From assembly GCF_024810105.1 (NCBI RefSeq), contig NZ_JANUDX010000003.1:248001-312000 (forward strand): a DNA stretch of 64,000 nucleotides. Direction: 5' to 3'. This DNA is from Stenotrophomonas sp. BIGb0135. Its GTDB lineage: Bacteria; Pseudomonadota; Gammaproteobacteria; Xanthomonadales; Xanthomonadaceae. The notes under the pieces are model-generated. The model made no database searches, was not told the DNA's origin, and saw only the letters and a program-made list of their open reading frames with translations. This document shows positions 1-9,094 of this stretch, piece by piece. The first letter of the stretch is position 1. Every line of letters begins with the position of its first letter. The position numbers were made by a program, and so were the translations under genes.

Positions 1-896
1 TCACCCACGGCCACGGCGACCACGCGCGCGGCGGCATGGGGCAGTACTACTGCAGTACGCAGAGCGTACCGATCCTGCGCTGGCGCCTGGGCGAGGTGCC
101 ACTGCAGGCGCACGATTACGGCCATGCGTTCCGGCTGGGCGGGGTGGAGGTGTCGCTGCATTCGGCCGGGCATGTGCTGGGCTCGGCGCAGGTACGCATC
201 GATGATGGCGAGCAGGTCTGGGTCGCCTCCGGCGACTACAAGCGCCAACCCGATCCAACCTGCGCACCGTTCGAGGTGGTGCCCTGCGACGTGTTCATCA
301 CCGAGGCCACGTTTGCGCTGCCCATCTATCGCTGGCAGGACACCGCCGAGGTCGCCGCGGACATCGTGGCCTGGCGGCATGAATGCGCCGCGCGCGGCGA
401 GGCGGCGATCCTGCTGTGCTACGCGCTGGGCAAGGCGCAGCGGATCCTGGCCGAGCTGCTGCCGCTGGACGACCAGCCGGCGTGGCTGCACGGTGCCATC
501 GCCAACGGCGTGGCGGTGTACCGGCAGGCCGGCATCCCCATGCTCGAGACCCACACCGTGGCCGAGCAGGGCCGGCAGCCGGATGCCGCCGGCAAGCTGA
601 TCCTGGCCCCGCCCTCGGCCGCCGGCACGCCGTGGCTGCGCCGCTTCGGCAAGCACCAGCTCGGCTTTGCGTCGGGCTGGATGCGCCTGCGCGGCAACCG
701 TCGCCGCCGCAATTACGACCGCGGTTTCGTGGTCTCCGACCATGCCGACTGGCCGGCGTTGCTGCAGACCATCGCGCAGACCGGTGCGCGGCGGGTGATC
801 GCCACCCATGGCAACACCGACGCCCTGATCCCCTTCCTGCGCGAACGCGGCGTGGCCGCCGAAGCCTTCCGGACCGATTTCGGGAGCGAGGAATGA
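1..896 (+). CDS. Ligase-associated DNA exonuclease, 5' end outside window
   Basis: Metallo-beta-lactamase-fold nuclease of the ligase-associated exonuclease family, expected to process DNA ends for the ligase encoded next. The reading frame is open from base 3, and the first codons encode a THGHGDH segment, the family's HxHxDH metal-binding motif. The start therefore lies upstream of the window, and the ATG at 36 is internal. Further metal-site elements are VSDHADW (about 736-756) and ATHGN near the C-terminus. The stop overlaps the ligase start as ATGA, so the two genes are probably translationally coupled. Family assignment is firm because of the three downstream partners. The exact substrate is inferred. 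Confidence 0.9.
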   Translation, partial: THGHGDHARGGMGQYYCSTQSVPILRWRLGEVPLQAHDYGHAFRLGGVEVSLHSAGHVLGSAQVRIDDGEQVWVASGDYKRQPDPTCAPFEVVPCDVFITEATFALPIYRWQDTAEVAADIVAWRHECAARGEAAILLCYALGKAQRILAELLPLDDQPAWLHGAIANGVAVYRQAGIPMLETHTVAEQGRQPDAAGKLILAPPSAAGTPWLRRFGKHQLGFASGWMRLRGNRRRRNYDRGFVVSDHADWPALLQTIAQTGARRVIATHGNTDALIPFLRERGVAAEAFRTDFGSEE

Positions 897-2497
897 AGGC
901 ATTCGCCGCGCTCTACCAGCGCCTGGACCGCAGCACCGCGACGCTCGACAAGCGCGCCGCGCTGGTCGCCTACTTCCGCGATGCACGCCCGCACGACGCG
1001 GCCTGGGCGCTGTACCTGCTCAGCGGCGGCAAGGTCGGCGGCGCGCGCCGCAAGATCGCCGCCAGCGCCGAACTGCGCGCGTGGATCAGCGAAGAATCCG
1101 GCCTGCCTGCATGGTTGGTCAACGACAGCTACGACCAGGTCGGCGATCTCGCCGAGACCCTGACCCTGCTGCTCGATGATCCGCCCGAACGCGGCGTCGA
1201 CCGGCCCCTGGCCGACTGGATCGAAGCGCACCTGCTGGCCGTAGCCAACCAGGACGATGCGGTACGCCGCGCGGCGGTGGTGGCCGGCTGGCGCCAGCTG
1301 CCTGCCGGCGAACGCCTGGTCTTCAACAAGCTGCTGACCGGCGCGCTGCGGGTGGGCGTGTCGCAGCGCGTGGTGCAGCAGGCGCTGGCCGACCTGTCCG
1401 GCATCGACATCGCGCGCATCGCCCAGCGCATGCTGGGCGAATGGGTGCCCTCGCCCGGGCTGCTGGCAGCGCTGCTGTCGCCCGAGGAGCGGCCGGAGGA
1501 CCGGCAGCAACCGTATCCGTTCTTCCTCGCCTCCCCGCTCGAAGTCGAGGTCGAGCGGCTGGGGCCGATCACCGACTGGACCCTGGAATGGAAGTGGGAC
1601 GGCATCCGCCTGCAGCTGCTGCGCCGCCAGGGAGAAGTGGCGCTGTGGTCGCGCGGCGAGGAGCGCCTGGACGGGCGCTTCCCCGAGATCGAGGCAGCTG
1701 CGATGGCACTGCCCGATGGCTGCGTGATCGACGGCGAGCTGCTGGCCTGGCGCGATGGCGACGAGCACCCGCTGCCGTTCACCGCGCTGCAGACCCGCAT
1801 CCAGCGCCGCAAGCCGGGGCCCAAGACCCTGCGCGACACGCCGGTGCGCGTGTTGGCCTACGACCTGCTCGAAGCCGATGGCGAGGACCTGCGCGCGCAG
1901 CCGCTGCACGCGCGGCGCACGCGGCTGGCGGCGCTGCTGGCGCCACTGGCGGACCCGCGGATCGCGCTGTCGCCCACGGTCGAGGCGAGCGACTGGCCGG
2001 CGGCGGCGGCGCAGCGCGTGCTCGCGCGCGAGCGCGGGGTGGAAGGGTTGATGCTCAAGCGCCACGATTCGCCCTACCAGAGCGGTCGGCGACGCGGCGA
2101 CTGGTGGAAGTGGAAGATCGATCCGCTCACCATCGATGCGGTGATGATCTACGCACAGGCCGGTCACGGCCGGCGCAGCACGCTGTACACCGACTACACC
2201 TTCGGGGTGTGGGACGGCGACAGACTGGTGCCGGTGGCCAAGGCCTATTCGGGCCTGGACGACAAGGAAATCCTCGCCCTGGACCGCTGGATACGCGCCA
2301 ACACCGTGGAGCGCTTCGGGCCGGTGCGCAGCGTGCGCGGCGAGCAGGTGTTCGAACTGGGCTTCGAAGCCGTCAACCGCAGCAGCCGGCACAAGTCGGG
2401 CATCGCGGTGCGCTTCCCGCGCATCCTGCGCTGGCGTCAGGACAAGCCGGCCAGCGAAGCAGACACGCTTGCCCAGCTGCAGGCGCTGGCGCGGTGA
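893..2497 (+). CDS. ATP-dependent DNA ligase (ligase-associated cassette)
   Basis: A 534-residue ATP-dependent DNA ligase that seals nicks through a lysyl-AMP intermediate. An N-terminal DNA-binding region (about 1-210) precedes the adenylation domain. Motif I is EWKWDGIR, with Lys234 as the expected nucleotide-accepting lysine. Motif III-type segments are SRGEERLDGRFPE and DGELLAW, motif IV is EGLMLK and motif V is WWKWK. An OB-fold follows to the C-terminus. There are no Ku-partner, polymerase or phosphoesterase domains, so it is not a LigD fusion. It overlaps the exonuclease by four bases and the helicase by four bases (GTGA). It is accessory to the essential NAD-dependent ligase, and a role in DNA repair is inferred from the cassette. 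Confidence 0.93.
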   Translation: MKAFAALYQRLDRSTATLDKRAALVAYFRDARPHDAAWALYLLSGGKVGGARRKIAASAELRAWISEESGLPAWLVNDSYDQVGDLAETLTLLLDDPPERGVDRPLADWIEAHLLAVANQDDAVRRAAVVAGWRQLPAGERLVFNKLLTGALRVGVSQRVVQQALADLSGIDIARIAQRMLGEWVPSPGLLAALLSPEERPEDRQQPYPFFLASPLEVEVERLGPITDWTLEWKWDGIRLQLLRRQGEVALWSRGEERLDGRFPEIEAAAMALPDGCVIDGELLAWRDGDEHPLPFTALQTRIQRRKPGPKTLRDTPVRVLAYDLLEADGEDLRAQPLHARRTRLAALLAPLADPRIALSPTVEASDWPAAAAQRVLARERGVEGLMLKRHDSPYQSGRRRGDWWKWKIDPLTIDAVMIYAQAGHGRRSTLYTDYTFGVWDGDRLVPVAKAYSGLDDKEILALDRWIRANTVERFGPVRSVRGEQVFELGFEAVNRSSRHKSGIAVRFPRILRWRQDKPASEADTLAQLQALAR

Positions 2498-4959
2498 CCC
2501 GGCGCGAGGCGATGGCGCGGCTGGCCGCGTGGTTCGACAGCCGCGGCTGGACGCCGCTGCCGTTCCAGAAGGCGATGTGGCGCCACTACCTGGCCGGTGC
2601 GTCCGGGCTGCTGCACACCCCCACTGGCAGCGGCAAGACCTTGGCGATGTTTGGCGGGCCGCTGCTGCAGGCCCTGGCCGATCCGCTGCCGGTCGTGCGC
2701 ACCGGCCGTGCACGCACGCCGGTACCGGCGCTGCAGGTGCTGTGGATCACCCCGTTGCGCGCACTCGCCAGCGACACCGCGCGCGCCCTGCGCGAGCCGC
2801 TGGCGGCGCTCGGCCTGGACTGGCAGGTGGGCCTGCGCACCGGCGACGCCAGCGCCCGCGACAAGCGGCTGGCGCGCGAGGGCCGCGTGGACGTGCTGGT
2901 GACCACGCCCGAATCGCTGGCGCTGCTGCTCAGCTATCCCGACGGCCTGGCGAAGATGCGGCAGCTGCGCTGCGTGGTGGTCGACGAATGGCACGAACTG
3001 CTGGGCAACAAGCGCGGCGTCCTGCTGCAGTTGAACCTGCGCCGGCTGCGCGATGCCCTGCCCGCGCTGCAGCTGTGGGGGCTGTCGGCGACGCTGGGCA
3101 ACCTGGACCAGGCGCGCGAGGTGCTGCTGCCGGACCTGCCCGATGCACCGCTGGTAGCCGGCGCGCGGCCGCGGCCGGTCAGCGTGGAGACCCTGCTGCC
3201 GGCGCATGGCGAACGTTTCCCGTGGGCGGGCCACCTGGGCCTGTCGCAGTTGCAGCGCGTGCTGGAGAAACTGCTGGCCGTCGGCACCAGCCTGCTGTTC
3301 ACCAACACCCGCGCGCACGCAGAGCTGTGGCACCAGGCGCTGTCGGCGGTATGGCCCGAAGACCCGGCCACGCTCGCGCTGCACCATGGGTCGCTGGACC
3401 CGGCCCTGCGGCGCGATGCCGAGCAGGGCCTGCGCGAGGGACGGCTGCGCTGCGTGGTGGCCACCTCCAGCCTGGACCTGGGCGTGGACTTCCCGGCCGT
3501 GGACCAGGTGCTGCAGATCGGCAGCCCCAAGGGCATCGCGCGGCTGCTGCAGCGCGCCGGCCGCGCCCGCCATCGCCCGGGCGAATCCGGGCACATCGTG
3601 TGCGTGCCGTCGCATGCGCTGGAGCTGGTCGAATACGCCGCGGCACGGCGCGCGCTTGCCACCGGGGTGATCGAGGCACGGCATCCCCCGACCTTGTCGC
3701 TGGACGTGCTGGCGCAGCACTGCGTGAGCTGCGCGCTTGGCGGTGGCTTCCAGGCCGATGCCCTGTTTGAACAGGTCCGGCGCACGCATGCATTCGCCGC
3801 GCTCGATCACACCCACTGGCAGGCGGTGCTCGACTTCATCGTGCAGGGCGGCCGCGCGCTGGCGCAGTACCCGGACTTCCACAAGGTCGTCCTCGACGAC
3901 GACGGCGTGTATCGCGTCCACGACCGCCGCGTCGCCCTGCGCCACCGGCTGTCGATCGGCACCATCACCAGCGATGGCAGCGCGGTGGTGCAGTTCCTGC
4001 GTGGTGGCCGCCTGGGCGCGGTGGAAGAACAGTTCGTCGGGCGCCTGCGCCCGGGCGACCGCTTCCAGTTCGCCGGCCGCCTGCTGGAGCTGGTGCGCCT
4101 GGAGAACCTGACGGCCTACGTGCGCCTGGCCAAGGGCGGCGATGGCCTGGTGCCGCGCTGGCAGGGCGGCCGCCTGCCCTTGTCCGACGCGTTGGGGCAT
4201 GAAATGGAGGCGGTGTTCGACGCGCCGGCGCCTTCGCCGGAGATGCGCTGGCTGGCACCGTTGCTGGCGCTGCAGTCGCGGCTGTCCGAACTGCCCTCAC
4301 CCACACGGCTGCTGGTGGAAGTGGTGCGCCGGCGCGAGGGCCAGTTCGTCTTCGTGTACCCCTTCGCCGGGCGCCAGGTCAACGAAGGCGTGGCCGCCCT
4401 GATGGCGATGCGGCTGACGCGGCTGCAGGCCAACACGATCGGCTACGCGGCCAACGACTACGGTTTCGTGCTGGCACCGGCCCGCGCGGTAGAACTGGAC
4501 GCACCCGGCGTGCGCGCGCTGCTGGAGCCGGCGCATCTGTTCGAAGACCTGCGCGACAGCCTCAACCTCGGCGAGCTGGCACGGCGCCAGTTCCGCGACA
4601 TCGCGCGCGTGTCCGGCCTGCTGGTGCCCGCACTGCCCGGCCGTACGCCACGCAGCCTGCGCCAGCTGCAGGCATCCAGCGGGCTGTTGTACGACGTGCT
4701 GCGCCAGCACGACCCCGACCACATCCTGCTTGCGCTTGCCGAGCGCGAGGTCCTGCATGCGCAGCTGGACATGACCAGCCTGGCCACCACGCTGCAACGC
4801 TGCCAGGCGCGGACGTTGAGCCTGCAGGCGCCCACCAGCCTGGGGCCGCTGTCGTTCCCGCTGTGGGCGGAACGCCTGCGCGGCCAGCTGAGCAACGAAG
4901 ACTGGAAAACCCGCGTGCAGCGCGCTGCACGGCAACTGGAGACACGCCATGGCCCCTGA
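2494..4959 (+). CDS. Ligase-associated DEXH-box helicase (Lhr-core type)
   Basis: Superfamily 2 helicase of 821 residues, expected to unwind or remodel DNA ends for the ligase cassette. Walker A is TPTGSGKT (residues 42-49), the DEXH box is DEWH, motif III is SATLGN, and the RecA2 arginine segment is QRAGRARHR. After the core comes the Lhr-type winged-helix and beta-rich C-terminal region. The start is taken as GTG 2494, which overlaps the ligase stop; the ATG at 2512 is an alternative six codons later. At about 820 residues it matches the shorter ligase-associated Lhr class rather than the 1500-residue Lhr. It overlaps the next gene by 11 bases. Confidence 0.92.
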   Translation: MTRREAMARLAAWFDSRGWTPLPFQKAMWRHYLAGASGLLHTPTGSGKTLAMFGGPLLQALADPLPVVRTGRARTPVPALQVLWITPLRALASDTARALREPLAALGLDWQVGLRTGDASARDKRLAREGRVDVLVTTPESLALLLSYPDGLAKMRQLRCVVVDEWHELLGNKRGVLLQLNLRRLRDALPALQLWGLSATLGNLDQAREVLLPDLPDAPLVAGARPRPVSVETLLPAHGERFPWAGHLGLSQLQRVLEKLLAVGTSLLFTNTRAHAELWHQALSAVWPEDPATLALHHGSLDPALRRDAEQGLREGRLRCVVATSSLDLGVDFPAVDQVLQIGSPKGIARLLQRAGRARHRPGESGHIVCVPSHALELVEYAAARRALATGVIEARHPPTLSLDVLAQHCVSCALGGGFQADALFEQVRRTHAFAALDHTHWQAVLDFIVQGGRALAQYPDFHKVVLDDDGVYRVHDRRVALRHRLSIGTITSDGSAVVQFLRGGRLGAVEEQFVGRLRPGDRFQFAGRLLELVRLENLTAYVRLAKGGDGLVPRWQGGRLPLSDALGHEMEAVFDAPAPSPEMRWLAPLLALQSRLSELPSPTRLLVEVVRRREGQFVFVYPFAGRQVNEGVAALMAMRLTRLQANTIGYAANDYGFVLAPARAVELDAPGVRALLEPAHLFEDLRDSLNLGELARRQFRDIARVSGLLVPALPGRTPRSLRQLQASSGLLYDVLRQHDPDHILLALAEREVLHAQLDMTSLATTLQRCQARTLSLQAPTSLGPLSFPLWAERLRGQLSNEDWKTRVQRAARQLETRHGP

Positions 4960-5599
4960 ACTGCCGACCACGATCGCCGGGGAGCCGGTGCTGCTGCTCG
5001 GCGCGCGTGCGCTCTACTGGCCCGCACGCAAGGCACTGCTGATCGCCGACCTGCACCTGGGCAAGGCCGATGTGTTCCGGCGGGCGGGGATCGGACTGCC
5101 CAGCGGCGGAACCGGCGACGATCTGCAGCGCCTGTCGGTGCTGCTGAACCAGCACGCGGTGGCGTCGCTGTGGATCCTGGGCGATGTGCTGCACGGCGTC
5201 GCGCATCGCAGCGCGTGGTACCGGCAATGGCAGGGCTGGCGCGAACTGCATGCGGACGTCGAGATCGGCGCGCTCACCGGCAATCACGACCGTGCCCTGC
5301 CCAAGGCCGATCTGGGCATCACGCTGCTCGGCGAACGGCTGGAGGCCGGCCCCTTCCTGCTGCGCCACGATCCAGAGCCGCATCCGTCGCTGCACGTGCT
5401 GTGCGGACACATCCATCCGTTGGCCAAGCTGCCGGGCATGCAGCGACGCTGGCCGGCGTTCTGGCTGCGCGAGCGCCTGAGCGTGCTGCCGGCATGGTCG
5501 CGGTTCACTGCCGGGGTGGCCCCGGTGCTGGCACCGGGCGAGCAGCTGGTGGCGTGCGTGGAAGACCACGCCATCGCCCTGCCCGCCCGCAGCGCATGA
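4949..5599 (+). CDS. pdeM: Ligase-associated metallophosphoesterase PdeM
   Basis: Calcineurin-like phosphoesterase of 216 residues, the fourth member of the ligase-associated DNA repair cassette. Metal-binding motifs are in canonical order: DLHLGKAD (about residue 34), GDVLHG, TGNHDR and CGHIHP. Archaeal-type and bacterial PdeM proteins of this size have DNA endonuclease or phosphodiesterase activity. Which activity applies here cannot be read from sequence. It overlaps the helicase gene by 11 bases and is the last gene of the operon. The next gene is on the opposite strand. Confidence 0.9.
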   Translation: MAPELPTTIAGEPVLLLGARALYWPARKALLIADLHLGKADVFRRAGIGLPSGGTGDDLQRLSVLLNQHAVASLWILGDVLHGVAHRSAWYRQWQGWRELHADVEIGALTGNHDRALPKADLGITLLGERLEAGPFLLRHDPEPHPSLHVLCGHIHPLAKLPGMQRRWPAFWLRERLSVLPAWSRFTAGVAPVLAPGEQLVACVEDHAIALPARSA

Positions 5600-5600
5600 G

Positions 5601-5870
5601 CTACATCGCCGGGACCAGGACGTCCGGCATCAGCCGGATGTCCGGGGTCTGCGGCCGGGGCCGCACCGGTTGCCGCAGGATCTCGCCCATCATCGCGAGT
5701 GCCGCGGCGCGGATGCGCGCGTGCTGGTCTGGCGCGGCGTGGGTGATCAGGCTGGTGACGTGGAATTCGAATACATCGTCCATCATGTCGGGCTGATCCT
5801 CATGCAGCATCTGCAGTAGTCCGCGCAGTTTGCAGATTTCAGCATCCAGGGCTTCGGCCGGGAACAACAT
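5601..5870 (-). CDS. Small hypothetical protein, 89 aa
   Basis: I do not recognise this protein. The start at 5870 is chosen because AAGGAG lies six bases upstream of the ATG; the frame stays open further upstream but without coding character. It begins MLFPAEALDAEICKLRG and is acidic and helical in its N-terminal half, with a run of Asp and Met around residues 25-32. The C-terminal third is proline-rich. No signal peptide, membrane segment or metal motif is visible. It converges tail to tail with pdeM and is probably a monocistronic unit. Confidence 0.6.
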   Translation of the reverse strand: MLFPAEALDAEICKLRGLLQMLHEDQPDMMDDVFEFHVTSLITHAAPDQHARIRAAALAMMGEILRQPVRPRPQTPDIRLMPDVLVPAM

Positions 5871-6129
5871 GTCGATCTCCTTCGGGGTGCGATCGGTCCA
5901 TCGCGGACCGGGGGCGCAGTCGCCGCACGCCACCCTGCGCTTGGCAAGGTGTGGGTCCAGGGCATCCAAAGGGTAGCGGTGGCCTCGCCGACACGATGGT
6001 CGTGGCGGTGGGCGACAGGAGCACACGCGGCTGCGTCTGCCCTTCCCTTGTCGCAGATCCAGGGTGAGTCCACCGTCAATGAATGTTAATCGGCTCTTCA
6101 CCGGCGTCGCAGGCAAGCTGCTGCGGCGG

Positions 6130-7377
6130 TTACCCGGGCGTGCGCGCCTGGGTGTGCGTGGCCAGCGCCTCGATGAAGCCGGGCGACAACCCGAGCTTGC
6201 CGAGCCAGCCACGCTGGGTGCCGCTGAGCACGCGCAGCATGTGCCCGCGTCCGCCGGGCAGGTCGCCCAGTGGCTTGAGCAACAGGTCGCGCGCACGCGC
6301 GGCCATGTCCCGCTCGGACTGGAACAAGGGCGTCAACCAGCGGCTCCAGAAGTGATAGATCGCCACGTGCGCGCGCCGCTGCGCGGCATAGGCCTGCAGC
6401 GCGGCGTCGCGGTCGGAGTGGACGCGCAACGCATCGCGCAACGCCAGCGCGTCGCGCAGGGCCATGTTCGCGCCCTGTCCCAGCTGCGGGCTCATGGCAT
6501 GCGCGGCATCGCCGGCCAGCACCAGCCGGCCACGGCTCCAGCGCGTCATCACCGCGTCGCGGTAGCCGGCGCGCGCCAGCTGCGCGCCGTCGCCGATGCC
6601 GCCCAGCCGCGCGTGCGCCTGCGGCCACAAGGTGGCGATCTCATCGAGCCAGCGCTGCAGGCCATCGCGTTCCCACTGCGCGAACTGGTCACGCGGCAGG
6701 CTCCAGAAGAAACTCAACTGCGGCACGTCATTGCCGGGTCGCGTGCCCACCGGCAACAAGCCGATCATCTTGCGCGCCGCCACGTAGCGCTGGCGCAGCT
6801 CGTCGGGGTGGGCCCAGTCGCCGCCCGGCAGCAGGCACCACAGCGCGCCCCACGGGTATTCGCGATCCAGCCGGGTGCCCTGCACGTGCGTGCGCAGGGC
6901 CGAGGCCGAACCGTCGGCGGCGATCACCAGGTCGTACGGCCCATGCCAGTGACCGCGCGCGTCGCGCACGCGCCCCTGGTCGGCATCCACGTCGACGATG
7001 CCGGTGCCGGCCTGAAGGTTCTGCGGATGCGTCCATGCATCGGCCAGCAACGCGAACAGCGCGCCACGCTGCATGCCGACCCCATGCAGGCGGGGGTCCA
7101 GGCTGGCGTAGCCCATCTCCATCACGGTACGGCCGCACGGAGTGTCGCCATACAGGCGTCGCACCGGCGCGCCGTGTGCGAGCACCTGCGGCAGCAGCCC
7201 CATCTGCCACAACACCTCCAGGCCACTGGGCTGCAGCAGGAAGCCGGCACCCACCGGGCCCGGCTCCGCGACGCGTTCGAGAACGTGCACGTCGTGATGA
7301 TCGCGTGAAAGCAGCACGGCAAGCGCTTGCCCCGCCGTCCCGTAGCCGACGATGGCGATGGTCCGTCGTTGTGTCAT
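6130..7377 (-). CDS. FAD-dependent monooxygenase/oxidoreductase
   Basis: A 415-residue flavoprotein of the PHBH/UbiH-like FAD-binding monooxygenase family. The N-terminal dinucleotide fold starts at residue 7 (IAIVGYGTAGQAL, GxGxxG). The second FAD motif LAGDAAHAMSP with the following GQGAN segment lies near residue 280. The C-terminal part resembles the helical tail of aromatic-ring monooxygenases. Substrate cannot be assigned: family members hydroxylate aromatics, ubiquinone precursors or antibiotics such as tetracycline. It stands alone between a small hypothetical and a cold shock gene, so context gives no hint of its pathway. Confidence 0.8.
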   Translation of the reverse strand: MTQRRTIAIVGYGTAGQALAVLLSRDHHDVHVLERVAEPGPVGAGFLLQPSGLEVLWQMGLLPQVLAHGAPVRRLYGDTPCGRTVMEMGYASLDPRLHGVGMQRGALFALLADAWTHPQNLQAGTGIVDVDADQGRVRDARGHWHGPYDLVIAADGSASALRTHVQGTRLDREYPWGALWCLLPGGDWAHPDELRQRYVAARKMIGLLPVGTRPGNDVPQLSFFWSLPRDQFAQWERDGLQRWLDEIATLWPQAHARLGGIGDGAQLARAGYRDAVMTRWSRGRLVLAGDAAHAMSPQLGQGANMALRDALALRDALRVHSDRDAALQAYAAQRRAHVAIYHFWSRWLTPLFQSERDMAARARDLLLKPLGDLPGGRGHMLRVLSGTQRGWLGKLGLSPGFIEALATHTQARTPG

Positions 7378-7447
7378 GGATGTCCTTATTCGTGATCTAC
7401 ATCACGCGCTGCGCGGGTCAGCGACCGACAGCCTGCGCGGCGACCGC

Positions 7448-7476
7448 TAAAAAAAACCCCGCCGAAGCGGGGTTTT
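7448..7476 (-). terminator. Rho-independent terminator of the cold shock gene
   Basis: An eight-base-pair G+C-rich stem (aaccccgc / gcggggtt) with a CGAA loop is followed, on the minus strand, by a run of T residues. It lies about 20 bases beyond the stop codon of the cold shock gene. Confidence 0.85.
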
Positions 7477-7495
7477 CAATGCACGGCGCGAAGAA

Positions 7496-7705
7496 TTACT
7501 CAGCCGCCGGCACGATGTTCGAGGCTTGGGCGCCCTTCGGGCCCTGGGTCACGTCATACGTGACACGCTGGCCTTCCTGCAGACTGCGGAAGCCCTTGGA
7601 GTTGATCGCGGAGAAGTGCGCGAAGACGTCGGCGCTGCCGTCCTCCGGCGAAATAAAGCCAAATCCCTTGGCGTCGTTGAACCACTTGACGGTACCGTTC
7701 GGCAT
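7496..7705 (-). CDS. Cold shock domain protein, CspA family
   Basis: A 69-residue single cold-shock domain that binds single-stranded RNA or DNA and acts as an RNA chaperone. Both RNA-binding motifs are intact: KGFGFI (RNP1, about residues 13-18) and VFAHF (RNP2, about 27-31). Length and sequence match CspA-type proteins closely. It is monocistronic, with a strong terminator just downstream. Whether it is cold-induced cannot be told from the sequence. The family also has constitutive members. Confidence 0.95.
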   Translation of the reverse strand: MPNGTVKWFNDAKGFGFISPEDGSADVFAHFSAINSKGFRSLQEGQRVTYDVTQGPKGAQASNIVPAAE

Positions 7706-7793
7706 GGTGATGCGAGACCTTCTTCAATGAATGGGTGGTGTACGCTCAACCAGCGCACTGGCGGAGTATGCAAAGCTTGCTCCGCAATGACAA

Positions 7794-8540
7794 TCACCCC
7801 CGCGCCAATTCGCCGACCAGTTCCGGCAATCCGGCCGAGGCGGCATCCACGTTCGCCAACACCTCGGCCATCGTGATTTCATCGCCATCGCCACAGCCGG
7901 CGGCCCAGTTGGCCACGATCGCCAGGCACGCGTAGTCCAGCCCCAGCTCACGCGCCAGGCTCGCTTCGGGCATGCCGGTCATGCCGACCAGGTCGCAGCC
8001 ATCGCGGCGCATCCGCGCGATTTCCGCATTGGTCTCCAGCCGCGGCCCCTGGGTGGCGCCGTAACAGCCGCCGTCGTGCAGGCGCACGCCGGTGACCTTG
8101 GCCGCGGCCAGCACCTTGCTGCGCAGCATCGGCGTGTACGGATGGCCGAAGTCCACGTGCAGCACCTCGCTGCCGGGTTCTTCACTCAGGGTGGAGATGC
8201 GGCCCCAGGTGTAATCGATCAACTGGTCCGGGCAGGCCAGGACGCGCGGGCCGAACTGGTCGGTGATGCCGCCCACCGTATTGAGCGCGAGCACCCGCGT
8301 GGCGCCGATCTGCTGCAACGCAGCGAGGTTGGCGCGGTAGTTGATCTTGTGCGGCGGCAGCGAATGGCCCTCGCCATGGCGGGCGAGGAACGCCACGCGC
8401 TGGCCGAGCAGCGTGCCGACCCGGATCGGGCCGGACGGGGTGCCGTAACGCGTTTCCACCTGGTGGCTGCTGACATCGTCGAGCTGGGCCAGCTTGTACA
8501 CGCCGGTGCCGCCAATGACGGCCAGTGCAATGTGTTCCAT
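7794..8540 (-). CDS. S-methyl-5'-thioinosine phosphorylase / MTA phosphorylase family
   Basis: Purine nucleoside phosphorylase of the PNP/MTAP-2 family, 248 residues, cleaving S-methyl-5'-thioinosine (or methylthioadenosine) with phosphate for methylthio and purine salvage. It begins MEHIALAVIGGTGVY. RHGEGHSLPPHKINYRANL matches the phosphate- and ribose-binding region, and GMTGMPEASLAREL matches the base-binding region. Two adjacent ATGs occur (8543 and 8540). The second is preferred because AAGGA lies at a workable distance, whereas it abuts the first. The gene overlaps the hpt stop, so it is probably translationally coupled. The hypoxanthine product expected from methylthioinosine would feed the hpt enzyme encoded upstream, which favours the thioinosine specificity. 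Confidence 0.85.
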   Translation of the reverse strand: MEHIALAVIGGTGVYKLAQLDDVSSHQVETRYGTPSGPIRVGTLLGQRVAFLARHGEGHSLPPHKINYRANLAALQQIGATRVLALNTVGGITDQFGPRVLACPDQLIDYTWGRISTLSEEPGSEVLHVDFGHPYTPMLRSKVLAAAKVTGVRLHDGGCYGATQGPRLETNAEIARMRRDGCDLVGMTGMPEASLARELGLDYACLAIVANWAAGCGDGDEITMAEVLANVDAASAGLPELVGELARG

Positions 8541-9094
8541 CATTCCTTCATCGCGTAGATGGCCGGCACGCAGCGCAGGGTCTCGTTGACGTCCATGCCG
8601 AACCCGAACACGTAGCGGTCCGGCAGTTCGATGCCGGCGTAGTCGGCTTTCACGTCCGGCAGCGCGCGGTCGTGCTTCTTCACCGTGAGTGCGGCGATGC
8701 GCACGTCGGTGGCGCCCTGCTCCAGGCACCAGGTGCGCACGCCCTGCAGCGTGTAGCCTTCGTCGAGGATGTCGTCGACCAGCAGCACGCGGCGGCCGAA
8801 CAGCGCGGTGGCCGGCTTGTGCTTCCAGACCAGGTCGCCGCCGGTGGTTTCACCGCGGTAGCGGGTGGCGTGCAGGTAATCGAACTGCACGTCCTGGCCG
8901 CGTGCGCCCAGTTCCAGCGCGAGCTGGCCGGCGAACGGCAGCGCGCCGTGCATGATCGACAGGAACAGCGGCACTTCGCCCTTGTAGTCGCGCGCGATGG
9001 CGTCGGCGATGCCGGCGATGGCCGTGTCGATGGTGGGGCGGTCGACCAGCAGGTCGGCCTTGGCCAGGGCCTGGGAAATGGTGAGGTTGGGCAT
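8540..9094 (-). CDS. hpt: Hypoxanthine(-guanine) phosphoribosyltransferase
   Basis: Purine salvage enzyme of 184 residues converting hypoxanthine (and possibly guanine) plus PRPP to the nucleotide in the cytoplasm. The PRPP-binding loop is LLVDDILDEGYTL, the classic DDxxxxG/T signature, and the base-binding C-terminal segment is present (YVFGFGMDVNETLR). It is the middle gene of a nagZ-hpt-mtnP operon: its ATG overlaps the nagZ stop by one base and its stop overlaps the phosphorylase start. Length agrees with bacterial Hpt. Specificity for hypoxanthine versus guanine is not resolved. Confidence 0.9.
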   Translation of the reverse strand: MPNLTISQALAKADLLVDRPTIDTAIAGIADAIARDYKGEVPLFLSIMHGALPFAGQLALELGARGQDVQFDYLHATRYRGETTGGDLVWKHKPATALFGRRVLLVDDILDEGYTLQGVRTWCLEQGATDVRIAALTVKKHDRALPDVKADYAGIELPDRYVFGFGMDVNETLRCVPAIYAMKE

